Assembly: GCF_963966145.1 (NCBI RefSeq)
Contig: NC_091047.1
Coordinates: 15,810,001-15,874,000, forward strand
Direction of reading: 5' to 3'
Source: Tenebrio molitor
Taxonomy: Eukaryota; Arthropoda; Insecta; Coleoptera; Tenebrionidae
DNA: 64,000 nucleotides
The notes under the pieces are model-generated. The model was given only the letters and a program-made list of their open reading frames with translations, had not been told where the DNA came from and did no database searches. This document shows, piece after piece, positions 50,110 to 60,300 of the stretch. Every line of letters starts with the position of its first letter. Positions within the stretch are counted from its first letter, which is position 1. Position numbers and translations under genes: made by a program.

Positions 50110-50245
50110 AAAATCTTGTATGCACCACGGCGTCACCGAATGATTACGCCCATCGAACGATATCCATCTCTCGGGCTAAAGCCCTCGAGCTGGATTCATC
50201 GTTGTCCGGGCGTAATCATCGTTGTAACGCCCTTGGTGCATAAAT
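50110..50245. repeat. GC-rich foldback hairpin with GGGCTAAAGCCC apex
   Basis: Arms TATGCACCA.GGCGT / ACGCCCTTGGTGCATA and GATTACGCCC / GGGCGTAATC. The apex is CTCTCGGGCTAAAGCCCTCGAG. Belongs by its apex to the class also seen at 26105-26325 and 54780-54890. Confidence 0.75.
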
Positions 50246-50287
50246 AGCTATTACGGCGCCAATAAAACCTTAGAGAAAACGGACCAC

Positions 50288-51477
50288 TATAATCAATTAA
50301 TTAAAATAGCACTCGGTGAAGTCATTCAACATACCAATATGACAGCTATAGACAGAGGTATGACAGCTGCAGCAATAATCTTTCGTATGTTGCAGATCAG
50401 AACTCGTTTGAATACCTATACATACAGTGTGCCCAGCAAAGTGGTGGCAAGAGTCCTAATTAGTTCCACCAGATGGAACTATTTAGAGAAAATATTTTTG
50501 ATGTATGGCAACATTACAAGTCATTGTCAGTATCATTGTAAATTAGGTTAAGCAAGAGTCAAAAATAATGAACACCTAAACATTAAAAAATGTATTTAAA
50601 ATGTTCAAATTGTCCACCATTATCCTGGTCATGCCATGTAAAACCATTTACATAATTCACTTAATTAATTTAATTAATTTTCCTCCAGCTTACCGAGTTA
50701 TAATGTTTTCAATTTCTCCAATCCCAGAAGCTCGTCCTCAGGAAATACTGAAAAATCGGATAGGTTGCTAGACATCAAAAATAAAAATAAAAATTCTAAT
50801 TTCTAACAAATTAGCGCAAATTTGTGCAGGACCGATTTCAAAAATTTCAAAAACATTAAAACTGATTTTATTTTCATTGCTGTACACATTTTACTAAGGT
50901 GATTTTGGCTAAAACTCTTTAGAACAACGCATACTATCATATGTTAAAAGGAACGCCTCAACTTCGAAAACACCCTATACTATTGTAATTTAATATTGTA
51001 TAAGCAATTTGGTGCTAAGAACCTAAGATGCACATTTGACCCCTCAAAAATCGGAGATTTTTTCGCTTGTAGTGACCCAGTTTAAAATTTAAATTTTAAT
51101 TCCCGGTACCGCCACGAGAGCGCGCCAAATGTGAAGGTACTAGCGGCTAGACTAGGAACTAAAGGGATGGGGTTGGTAATCTTGGGGAGTTGGCAACGCG
51201 GAGAGCGGAAATATAGCGGGGGTGAAGCGGTCTCTCGCGCGGGTAGTTGAAGCGGGTAGGGCACTTTTGTTTGGTTTTTCGAAACGAACACACCTTGCAA
51301 AGAGCGATCCAATATTTCAAAAATCTGTAAGTTAAATCTGAACCAAATACACTACCGTATTGAGTAGATATTTTGTGTCCCCGTGAAGAATCCGGCGTTT
51401 TTTTAATTCACACGGGTAATTTATCCCACGTTCGTTGCCTTTTTGTTTTTGGTTTTTGGGACCAGGACCACGTGGTA
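50288..51477. other. Gene-free stretch
   Basis: No gene, RNA or complete transposon recognised. 51060-51340 is richer in G/C and contains several CGCG and CCGC runs but no sustained open frame with recognisable similarity. Confidence 0.4.
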
Positions 51478-51876
51478 CTATTGGGGACAAATTACTTTGG
51501 TCGTCAAAGTCAGTTGACTGACATAAACTTGTAAAGCAAGCATCAGGACGGTTAACCTTATTTTTTACTACTGTCAACCACTGTCACTGTCAAACTCATC
51601 ATTGCAAAATGTTAAATACGGAAAAATGGACAACTGAAGGAGATATTCCTAGGAGGAAAAATTGAAAAGGTTTCCACAAGACAATTTGGCCCATGGACAA
51701 TCCCCCAGAAACAAGGGAGATGCTTCTAAATTTTTGAATGGTGCCATATTTTTGACAAGAGAAAAGTCAATAATTTGAAATTGTCATCACTATTGACTTG
51801 ACGTTAATGCTTGGTTTACATTAATTTGTTTTGAAGTGACAGAAGAATGACGACCAAAGTATTTTGTCCCCAATAG
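51478..51876. mobile_element. MITE, CTATTGGGGACAAATTACTT family
   Basis: 399 bp between TA at 51476-51477 and 51877-51878. Left CTATTGGGGACAAATTACTT then TGGTCGTCA; right TGACGACCAAAGTATTTTGT then CCCCAATAG. Termini related to the 28289-28646 MITE. Confidence 0.88.
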
Positions 51877-52496
51877 TAAGGGTATGTTGTAAATATTATT
51901 TTGTTGCATGCTGTTTCTTTCGAGAAGCGCCCATTTGTTAATTTTAAGCGTTATCCCTAAGTTTTCCCCGGTAGGTTCATTTTCTTTAACAATCGGGTAA
52001 TTTCAAAAATTAGTAGCCGCGGGCGTCCATTTTGTTTTGCTTTCACTAACATTTTCTAACGGTACTCTACCAGCCAGCGATTAGTTTATTTAATGTGTTT
52101 TATTTTATCGTTATTTAACTTTGCTCTTTGTTCTCTTTTATTTGATCATTGTTTAATGGTGCGTTTGTTTTTGCTTATTTCTGTCATTGTTTAATGTTGC
52201 GTTTTATTTTGTTGAATTTTCTCATCGTCTAATGTTACGCTTCGTTCGATTGAATTAAACTCGGGTTTTCTTTGTGTTGTGGCTAGCACCGCTAGATTTC
52301 GAAAGATTTAAAGTAAAATATTGTAAGTGCGCCCCTATGGGAGTTAGGTTTCAATCAGGAAGTCGTGGGGTTGTCTAGTAAATTTCTGTGGCGGCCACGG
52401 TTAAGTTATGGCCGTTAGCGGAGGCGGACCTAAGTCCTGCTCGATGCGACTCTGGGATGCTGACGTGAAACCTCCGTCGCGGTTCTAGAGATCTTA

Positions 52497-52678
52497 AGCT
52501 TGTTTGACACGATACTAAATTTTTGAGAAAATTTAGTAGTAAATGAGAGAGGACCAATGAACGATCAGGATCTGACAAAGACAGACTATGATCCTGATCG
52601 TTCATTGGTCCTCATCGAGGTCTCTCTCATTTTCTAACAAATTTTCTACAAAATTTAGCATCGTATCAAACAAGCTTT
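52497..52678. repeat. Hairpin with about 85-bp arms
   Basis: AAGCTTGTTTGACACGATAC / GTATCAAACAAGCTT at the base, then AAATTTTTGAGAAAATTTAG versus TTTTCTACAAAATTTAG, then GAGAGGACCAATGAACGATC / GATCGTTCATTGGTCCTC and AGGATC / GATCCT around a short apex. Confidence 0.85.
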
Positions 52679-52826
52679 AGGTTTTTGTCGGTAAACGGTT
52701 GGTTGGGGAAGGCGGAGCAAGCTCTGCTCGAAGCGGCTTAGGATTTTCATCGTACAACCCCGAGGCGCTCTGTCACTCTTTCTTGGTCGGTGAAATAGCC
52801 CGACGTTCATTGCTAACCCGAGTATA

Positions 52827-53069
52827 GTGGTCCGTTTTCTCTAAGGTTATATTGGGGCCGTAAAAGTAGTTACTCCGAATAAGTTGCCCTTTTGTGTGGG
52901 TTTCAGAAGCTACGCGCCCCTGCAATAAATCAAAAAACTCTGAACGAAACAACCAGCCGGGTTTGCCTGCTGTTTACAACCACAAAATGTTTCCTATTGT
53001 AGACAAATCAACTTTTACACAATGGGATAATTTTACGGCCCCAATATAACCTTAGAGAAAACGGACAAC
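52827..53069 (+). mobile_element. MITE, GTCCGTTTTCTCTAAGGTTA family, uninterrupted copy
   Basis: 243 bp with TATA on each side. Left GTGGTCCGTTTTCTCTAAGG then TTATATTGGGGCCG; right CGGCCCCAATATAACCTTAG then AGAAAACGGACAAC. Serves as the empty reference for 49666-50287. Confidence 0.92.
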
Positions 53070-53760
53070 TATACCTAGAAACGTCGCTGGTCTCAAGCGG
53101 ATTCAGATTATTCTTCTGAGTCACCTCGCGACCGAAAGTTTGTTACCTCCAGCTCTAAGCTCCCGTCGGCGTACCTTGACCGCGTAGTAACTAATTAAAC
53201 TTGGAATTGTCATAACTAATTGTAAAATATGAGTAATACCTGGGATACGGTTTTGGAGAGGGTTTTTATCCGTCCCTGTCTGTGATAACTGCATTATGAA
53301 TTTGTTACTTGTGCAACCTTTAACTTGTCATTTTTGTTGTCATTTACCCGTTGTGTTTGTTTTAAATGTCGCTGTATTGATATTGTTGTTTGTGCTTTGT
53401 AATGGCCTCAGCTAGTTAATTTTCTGTACTTTGTTATACTTGGCCCCCGTTAATTTTGGATTCATTTCATTCGATTTCGTGTTTTATTTGCGGCACTCTT
53501 CCAACTGGAACCCTAATCGTTTGCATTCCGAACCTTTTTTCCGCCAAAAGAAAGACACAACGTAGGGCTCCTCCGATTCGATGACGATCACGACCACATT
53601 TGTTACCGTTTTGCACAGGTTCGAATATTTGGCGGAAAAAGTAATGTATTCAGATCATTACACGTTTTTCGCTTTTATATCGAAAGCTAAAAGAGATAGT
53701 GAAAAAATTTCAATGGCAAAATTGTTCGTTTTCGACGCTTGACATTATAGAATGTTATAC

Positions 53761-54890
53761 ACCAAGGTAGAGAACATATTTTACTAAGCCGAGCTGGGAG
53801 CTGGATTATTACCCGAGACGCCAAGCGTCGAGGGCAATAATGTAAGCGAGGCCTAGAAAATGTTCTCTACCGTGGTCTATATACAATTTTTTTCACTACT
53901 AGATACCCTTTCTGATAATAATTATTAATTAAATTATTAATGAATAAAATAAAATAAATAGAAAAACTTTATATTAATAACATAATTACATAACATTTTT
54001 GTTTTATATATAATACAAAAATTTTCGATAATAAATTATTTTTCAATTTTAATCTTTGTTTTTCGTTTTTTTAAAACGAACATTTTTGCCAGTGGATTTT
54101 TTTAAAGATACAATCGAACAACGAAAAAAGCTCTCATTCTCAATCAAAGCAAGGTTTCTTCAGATGTAGATGTAGGAATAAGGAAAAAGCGGGAAAATGC
54201 AACTCCAATCGTCAAGATACAGGAATAAATAATAATAATGTGACAAATTTTGGATACCTATCTTTAAAATGCTAGATTGTTTTGTTTTACAAACTGTGGT
54301 TCTCACATTCGTTTTTATCGACAATTAAACTTGCTTTGCTTAAATTTTATTTACGTTCTTTTACTTTATTTGTATCCTGTAGATAACCTGTTAAATAACG
54401 TTGTATTGTATTTAAATTTTTGTACGTATTCATTTCTCTTTTTGGCCTATGTAATAGGCTAATTTGATTTGGGATAATGCAGATATATTTTTATCTCGGA
54501 CGTAGGTAGGTACCCATATCCAACAGATTTGAGTGGATAAAATTTAAACCGAAAAAACCAGTCTTAATTTTTCTTATCTAATCCCGTGGGATAAATGACA
54601 CTTATCCCACTCATTTGAGTGGAATAAGGAACTTCATTACCGGGCGCATTTCATTACTCCACTCAGTGGGATAAGTAAGTCATTATTCCACTGAGTGGTG
54701 TAATGAAACTGGCGGAAATAAATAAGATTTACCTTTTTTTTAATTCGGGGCGGTCTTAGATAAAATTTTGTACATAACACGTGGGCTAAAGCATATTACA
54801 GGAACCTCGTGTGATTACAGACGAACTCGGGCTAACGCCCTCGTTATCTGCAATCTTCACACTCGAATCCTGTAATATTGCTTTTATCCC
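53761..54890. repeat. Three separate foldback hairpins in gene-free DNA
   Basis: 53761-53877 pairs ACCAAGGTAGAGAACAT with ATGTTCTCTACCGTGGT around GACGCCAAGCGTC. 54575-54720 holds alternating TTATCCCACT / AGTGGGATAA units. 54780-54890 pairs TATTACAGGA.CCTCGTGTGA with TCACACTCGAATCCTGTAATA around ACTCGGGCTAACGCCCTCGT. The intervening 53880-54570 shows nothing recognisable. Confidence 0.65.
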
Positions 54891-55048
54891 ACTAATTGTG
54901 TAAATAACTATTATATGGTAAGAACGTTATTAGTAATTGTTTGTTTTAGGTATGTTTGTACATAGTTTGGTTTTAAAACCACAGCACAAATCAATCATTT
55001 TCACGATTTGTTTTAACTATTAATTTTATGGTGGTTATGATAATTATA

Positions 55049-56019
55049 CAGGCTGATTCACGTAGCCCGTTCATTAGAAACTTTTTGATTTCCCAAAATC
55101 ATATTAATATGAAAATTGGTAGTTGACTATAACCGACTACTCCAAGTTCAAATGAAATATTTTCAAAATGGCGGCACTTCCGGAAATACCGGAAATCGAT
55201 GCCATTTTTGTTTTTTTAAATAGAAAGGCCCCATTTTGACTTCACATTTCGATTCTACGTTAACTTTTGAGTTTAGTACGTCTTTTTGTCAATACTTACC
55301 TGTCATCGTTTTTGACCTATGTCATCTTTTTTGCAAAAAAGTGAGATTGCAGGGCTTCATTAAAAAATTTATAATTCCTGAACCATCAGAAACAAATAAT
55401 TTATTTTTACTTTACTGACTTGCCAAAGAGTTGGCCGCTTTTTTGCGTTATCAACGACATTTTTTTAATGTTTCATACGCCTACTGCAATTTTTTAAAAT
55501 TGATAATCAAAAAATGTCGAAAACTTATTTTTTTTAAATGGCAACTACCATTTCTGATACTAGATATAAATGTAAAATTAAATTTTAAGGCCACTTTTAT
55601 TAACATTATGTATGCCTATTTGCAGCCGTTTAGGCGTAATTTCAATTTTTTGAATAAAATATTATTTTTTATAATCAATTGTTTTATTTGAATTTTTATT
55701 CAAAAATAGCATTGCAATAAATATTAGATAACAACAAAACAATAAAAAATAAGCAAATTAACAAAGTGTTAAGTGTTGACAAAAAGACGCTCTAAACTAA
55801 AAATTTAACGTAGAATCGAAATGTGAAGTCAAAATGAGGCCTTTCCATTTAAAAAAATAAAGATGGCGTCGATTTCCGGTATTTCCGGAAGTGCCGCCAT
55901 TTTGAAAATATTTCATTTGAACTTGGAGTAATCGATTATAGTCAACTACCAATTTTCATAGTAATATGATTTGGGGAAATCAGAAAGTTTCTAATGAACG
56001 GGCTACGTGAATCAGCCTG
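55049..56019. mobile_element. 971-bp element with about 235-bp inverted repeats, CAGGCTGATTCACGT termini
   Basis: Flanked by TA (55047-55048, 56020-56021). Ends CAGGCTGATTCACGTAGCCC in both orientations; pairing runs through AAATATTTTCAAAATGGCGG and ACTTCACATTTCGATTCTAC. The AT-rich unique centre (about 55290-55790) has only short frames without recognisable similarity. The right TA is shared with the next element. Confidence 0.92.
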
Positions 56020-56021
56020 TA

Positions 56022-56748
56022 CAGTGCATTTTTTTTAACTGTTGCCATAGGGAATTGCATGGTAAAACTTTTACCCCCTGTTAACTTTTGTTCTGATGAA
56101 AATATTCAAACCATTTTTGGAACACAGTTGGAAGATTTTTTAAACTATCGGATAGTTTACAATTCAATATCCTAAACTGTTGAAAAAGTTGTGAAAAAAA
56201 TTTTTAAAGCGCGCCGGAATAATAGTACGTCGAGCGGCCGCCAGAACAGCGTCCCTGTTGGCTCAACTCAACCAGCACCTGACCAAATTCCATTACAGTG
56301 CGACACTTACAAAATAGTCGAAGAAAAACATTTCGAACAATTCCTTTGATAATTTCTGTTAATTTGTTAAATTATTTGTGCGTTAACGTTTTTACGTTTG
56401 TTTTTTTTTATAAAGATATTTAATCATAGCCACGAGAAGATCTCGCTATTTATTTTTTAAATGAAACTCGCAAAAATCAAAAGTGAGGATAGGCAGTTGC
56501 TGGTTGAGCCGACAAGGACGCTATTCTGGCGGCCGCTCGACCTACTATTATTCCGGCGTGGTACAAATATTTTTTTCACAACTTTTTCGACAGTTTAGGA
56601 TGTTGAATTGTAATCTATCCGATAGTTTAAAAAATCTTCCAACTTTATTCCAAAAATGGTTTGAATATTTTCATCGGAACAAAAGTTAACAGGGGGTATA
56701 AGTTTTACCATGCAATTCCCTATGGCAACAGTTAAAAAAAATGCACTG
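56022..56748. mobile_element. 727-bp palindromic element, CAGTGCATTTTTTTTAACTG termini
   Basis: Flanked by TA at 56020-56021 (shared) and 56749-56750. Arms of about 280 bp: CAGTGCATTTTTTTTAACTG, GGGAATTGCATGGTAAAACT, GTCGAGCGGCCGCCAGAA and CAGCGTCC.TGTTGGCTCAA all recur inverted. The short unique centre (about 56290-56480) is non-coding. Confidence 0.93.
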
Positions 56749-57081
56749 TATAACGTTTGAATTAAAAAAAAAAATTGAAAAGTTCTTTTATAAACCTTAT
56801 ATTGCACATTAATACAGCTTCAATAAAAAACAGTAAGAACATCATCGCACATTTTAAAATAAAGTATGTATATAGTATTAAAAGTAAACAAATAATTTAA
56901 TAAAGTAGGTATTTAATTCTAAAGTCAGATATGCACGTCCAGCATGCATACTATAATTATTATGTTTAAATAATGAGGTACGCAATATTTCATTTATTTA
57001 TAGTATAAATATAGATATATAAATAACACAATATGCACATTTTGTAGACATTCACAGTTCTTTTAGTAAAATTTTTTTAAA

Positions 57082-57087
57082 TTTATT
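57082..57087 (-). terminator. Polyadenylation signal AATAAA, Pde8
   Basis: TTTATT on + about 90 nt beyond the Pde8 stop codon on the - strand. Confidence 0.55.
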
Positions 57088-57174
57088 GACGTCAACACTG
57101 TGACCTGAAAATAAAATAACATTAGTTGGCAAATAATAATTAATTAATTTAAGAAACTTACGAGGAAGTTTGCA

Positions 57175-57338
57175 TCAGTCAGTTTTTGAAGATTTCACAG
57201 GAAACATGGGACACATAAGTACACTGGTTTGAAGTTTATTAATATCAGCTAAGGTATTGAGACCTTGTTCATCAAATTCTTTCCATCTAATGTAGTTTTG
57301 TCGCATGTAAGTGATTAAATCGGGCATATCGATAAAAG
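57175..57338 (-). CDS. Pde8: Pde8 terminal coding exon
   Basis: 164 bp after TATTGCAG on the - strand. The split codon G+CT restores alanine, giving EAWN then AFIDMPDLITYMRQNYIRWK and EFDEQ, which matches the PDE8 end (AF.D.PDL......N...WK..D). The tail then runs NTLADINKLQTSVLMCPMFP to KSSKTD and TGA. Without this exon the reading frame at 62695 would run into intron and stop after 12 unrelated residues. Confidence 0.9.
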
Positions 57339-60300
57339 CTGCAATACATTAAAAATGTTAATTATTTATGCAATATACACTTGTACGGGGTCATTATAAA
57401 TGTTTGTAGCAACTAGTGGACGTAGCGGCGCACCTAAAGCATAGGGCACAGCCACCTACCATGGTACAATCATTTATAGGTAATGACCCCGTATTTATGC
57501 AACATACACTTGTTTTATACACATAAAGCTACAAGGGGGAAGCTTATAAAAAACTTCGTTCAGCGAGAGACTGGGAGATTTTAAATTATATTAAATTAAC
57601 CCAACCCAACAAAATGCACTAGAATACATACTTTAGGAGTTTAGGGCAAAAATGTTACTGCTTGAAGGATATATTTCAGATTTTACGTGCGCTAGGTGGT
57701 GGACAAAAAAACTGGGACAAAATGACAAGAGTTCCAATTCAAATTTGGCAAATTTGCACCGTTTAATTCAGGCTTGCTAACAAATAGGTTAACTATGTTA
57801 TGACAAAAATGCCACGTGTGATACTTACAAACATTTCTTTGGGAAACAAAACAGTATCTGTGCTAACGTTTACCTCGTTAGCAATTGCTCGTATGATAAT
57901 ACCCTCCCCAAGCCGGTGTCTAATTAGATGTTTTTGGAATTCAGTTAGATTCGGCATTACAGCTGACAAGATAACTGTCAACAGTGATTGTAAAAGTCAG
58001 TTTTATTTTGACTTTATTTTGACAATTAAGAGCTTGATACAAATGTAAGAAATTTTGCGTGTCCCAGTTTTTTTTGTCCACCAACCGTACTACAGTTGGT
58101 TGCAAACAAATCGGGAAACGAAAATTTTCCTAATGTAAATTTGATTTTGTCCATTTGTCAATTAATTGTCTATTTGACAATACCTATCAAATAATTTAAA
58201 AAAATGTCATTGCATTTTGACGTTAATTCTAACCTATCTATAACAAGGTTTCACACTATGGCAATATTGTAAAAATGTGTCAATTTTATTCTGACAGTTT
58301 TTTTGCAACCAACTGTAGGTACGGTCGCTGGACAAATAAAACTGGGACACTTAAAACTTAATCTATGTAAATCAGACCATTTAATTGTCAATATATTTGT
58401 CAGTGTCTATAGTATAATATGTCATACCAAAGTTAACCTATTTGTGATAAAGTCGTAATTAAACCATGCAAATTTGTAAATGTTGACTTATGTGATTGTC
58501 ATTTTGTCCCAGTTTTATTTGTCCATCGACTGTACTTTCTCTACGTAGAATTTAGTGATTTTTATGTCAACCAATCTCTCGCTGGAAAAACTATACAAGT
58601 TTAATCCCACATGTAAAAAAGTATCTACTTTATACACATATTGCATACGAGTATGCAGGTACTATGCCGGCCAAAAAATTTTGGCCGTCATTGTCTGTCA
58701 ATAAAAAAAAAAAATGTAATCCGTACTTTATTGTCATCATGATTACTGTCTTAATTATGAACCTTATTTTTTGGGTGGTAAATTTCAAAACTCAAAATTA
58801 TTTTGTCATTTCTACTACACAGAACGTTTACCTCAGGTTATCTATGTACGATTGCTGAGCTTCAGTCTAAATTGATGGTCAAACTGACAAGAATCGAAAG
58901 TGGGGTTGCGTTTCCTAAAGGTTTATTTACACTTTATTTGAATGCCAAGATAGTGACGGCCAAAATTTTTTGGCCACCATAGTACTATGGCGGACAAAAA
59001 ATTTTGGCCGTCATTGTCTGTCAATTCAAAAAAAAAAAAATGTAATCCGTACTTTATTGTCATCATGATTACCGTCTTGATTATGAACGTTATTTTTTGG
59101 GTGGTAAATTTTTCAAAACTCAAAATTATTTTGTCATTTCTACTACACAGAACGTTTACCTCAGGTTATCTATGTACGATTGCTCTAATTTTGTCCATTC
59201 ATATCGGATTTTTGGAATATCTGAGCTTCAAACAGTTTAAATTGATTGTCAAAATGACAAGAATCGAAAGTGGGGTTACGATTCCTAAAGGATTATTTAC
59301 ACTTTTCTTGAATGTCAAGAAAGTGACGGCCAAAATTTTGTGGCCGCCATAGTACTATGGCGGACAATAAATTTCGGCCCGCAAATTTCTGACATTTTAA
59401 AAAAGTCAATGCAAGCGACCATTTATTGTCATTATGACTGATGTGTCAGTTTGTCAAACTGAAGATTTTCAAGTTGTTTTGCGTTTGCTTCGCCCTTTTC
59501 GTAACTTACAGATCATGATTCATGACGCACTAGCATAACTGATTTGTAGTAGCACTTCTCTCTGGTGCACGCTTCTTGTCCCAATTTTAATTTTGATTAT
59601 CGCTGTCACGATGACAAGAATGACAAAAATCGAAAATGGGGTTAGTTGAACATAATTCCAGCTACACATTTTGATGTCAAGGCAATGACAGGCCGGCCTA
59701 AATTTATTGTCCGCCATAGTACCTACGTAATTTTTTGCAATATCAAATAAAATTATTATTACGAACAACATAATTAACAAAATTAATAAATTAATCAGCT
59801 AGAAGTGTCAGATATTTTACCAGAAATTCATTTTGTATTTTCTTTATTCTGTAGTAAATTAACAAAATTTGGTGCGAGTGTACCAAGGTGTAAAATAATG
59901 TTTCCCAAGTCGAGTCGTCATTATAATGCATTTCGAGTATGTAGGCAACCAACATTAGAGAGTTTTCGCGTTACGTTTTTCAGATAACCGTGTACGCTAA
60001 CGCCGGGGTTGCTAGGCAATAGCGTAATCGATTCATTACCGCCCGTTATTTGAACAAGCGGTTACGGTAATTGCTCGCGAATAGCGTACCGGTTATTTTA
60101 ACGGAACGTAACGCGAAAACTCTCTCTTATCATATATCAGACGCGATAGATTGAGTTTTATTAACAAGATTATACATTGTACGGGTATATCTAGTGACGT
60201 ACATAACAAATGTATTATTTAAGAGTTGTTGACAAACTTTTCCTACTCTCTTCTCTAAAATGCCACATGTTGCACTGATAAATAGTGTATGAAACTAGAA

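Larger units (their letters stand above)
49666..50287 (-). mobile_element. Element with GTTGTCCGTTTTCTCTAAGG ends, interrupted copy
   Basis: Flanked by TATA on both sides. The left 210 bp match the 243-bp copy at 52827-53069 in reverse, down to GGAGTAACTACTTTTA. Then about 370 bp of foreign sequence (about 49880-50250) intervene before the closing end CGCCAATAAAACCTTAGAGAAAACGGACCAC resumes (core CTTAGAGAAAACGGACCAC). The insert carries a 19-bp tandem repeat and a GC-rich hairpin. Confidence 0.8.
51900..53640. other. Compositionally distinct gene-free segment
   Basis: Mixed GC-richer and T-rich DNA with repeated TCATTGTTTAATG-like and TCTAATGTTACGCTTCG-like motifs at 52140-52250, unlike the AT-rich background. 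No open frame of note. It holds the 52497-52678 hairpin and the 52827-53069 MITE. Could be the untranslated part or solo terminal repeat of a retroelement, or a non-coding RNA locus; I cannot decide. Confidence 0.35.
57553..58591 (+). mobile_element. MITE, TTCGTCCAGCGAGAGATT family, split by three insertions
   Basis: Own parts: 57553-57694 and about 58535-58591. Left CTTCGTTCAGCGAGAGACTG; right CAATCTCTCGCTGGAAAAAC. It breaks off at GTGCGCTAGG and resumes at TCTCTACGTAGAATTTAGTG, exactly the sequence that is continuous in the uninterrupted copy at 46147-46347. In the Pde8 last intron. Confidence 0.9.

Noticed and set aside
55236..55691. Two + open frames (60 and 86 codons) inside the 971-bp element
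   Set aside because: They fall in its AT-rich centre, are hydrophobic/lysine-rich by composition alone, and have no DDE or helix-turn-helix motif.
58987..59352. 121-codon + open frame
   Set aside because: It lies exactly inside a MITE; the same frame is broken in the sister copies and shows no transposase motif.
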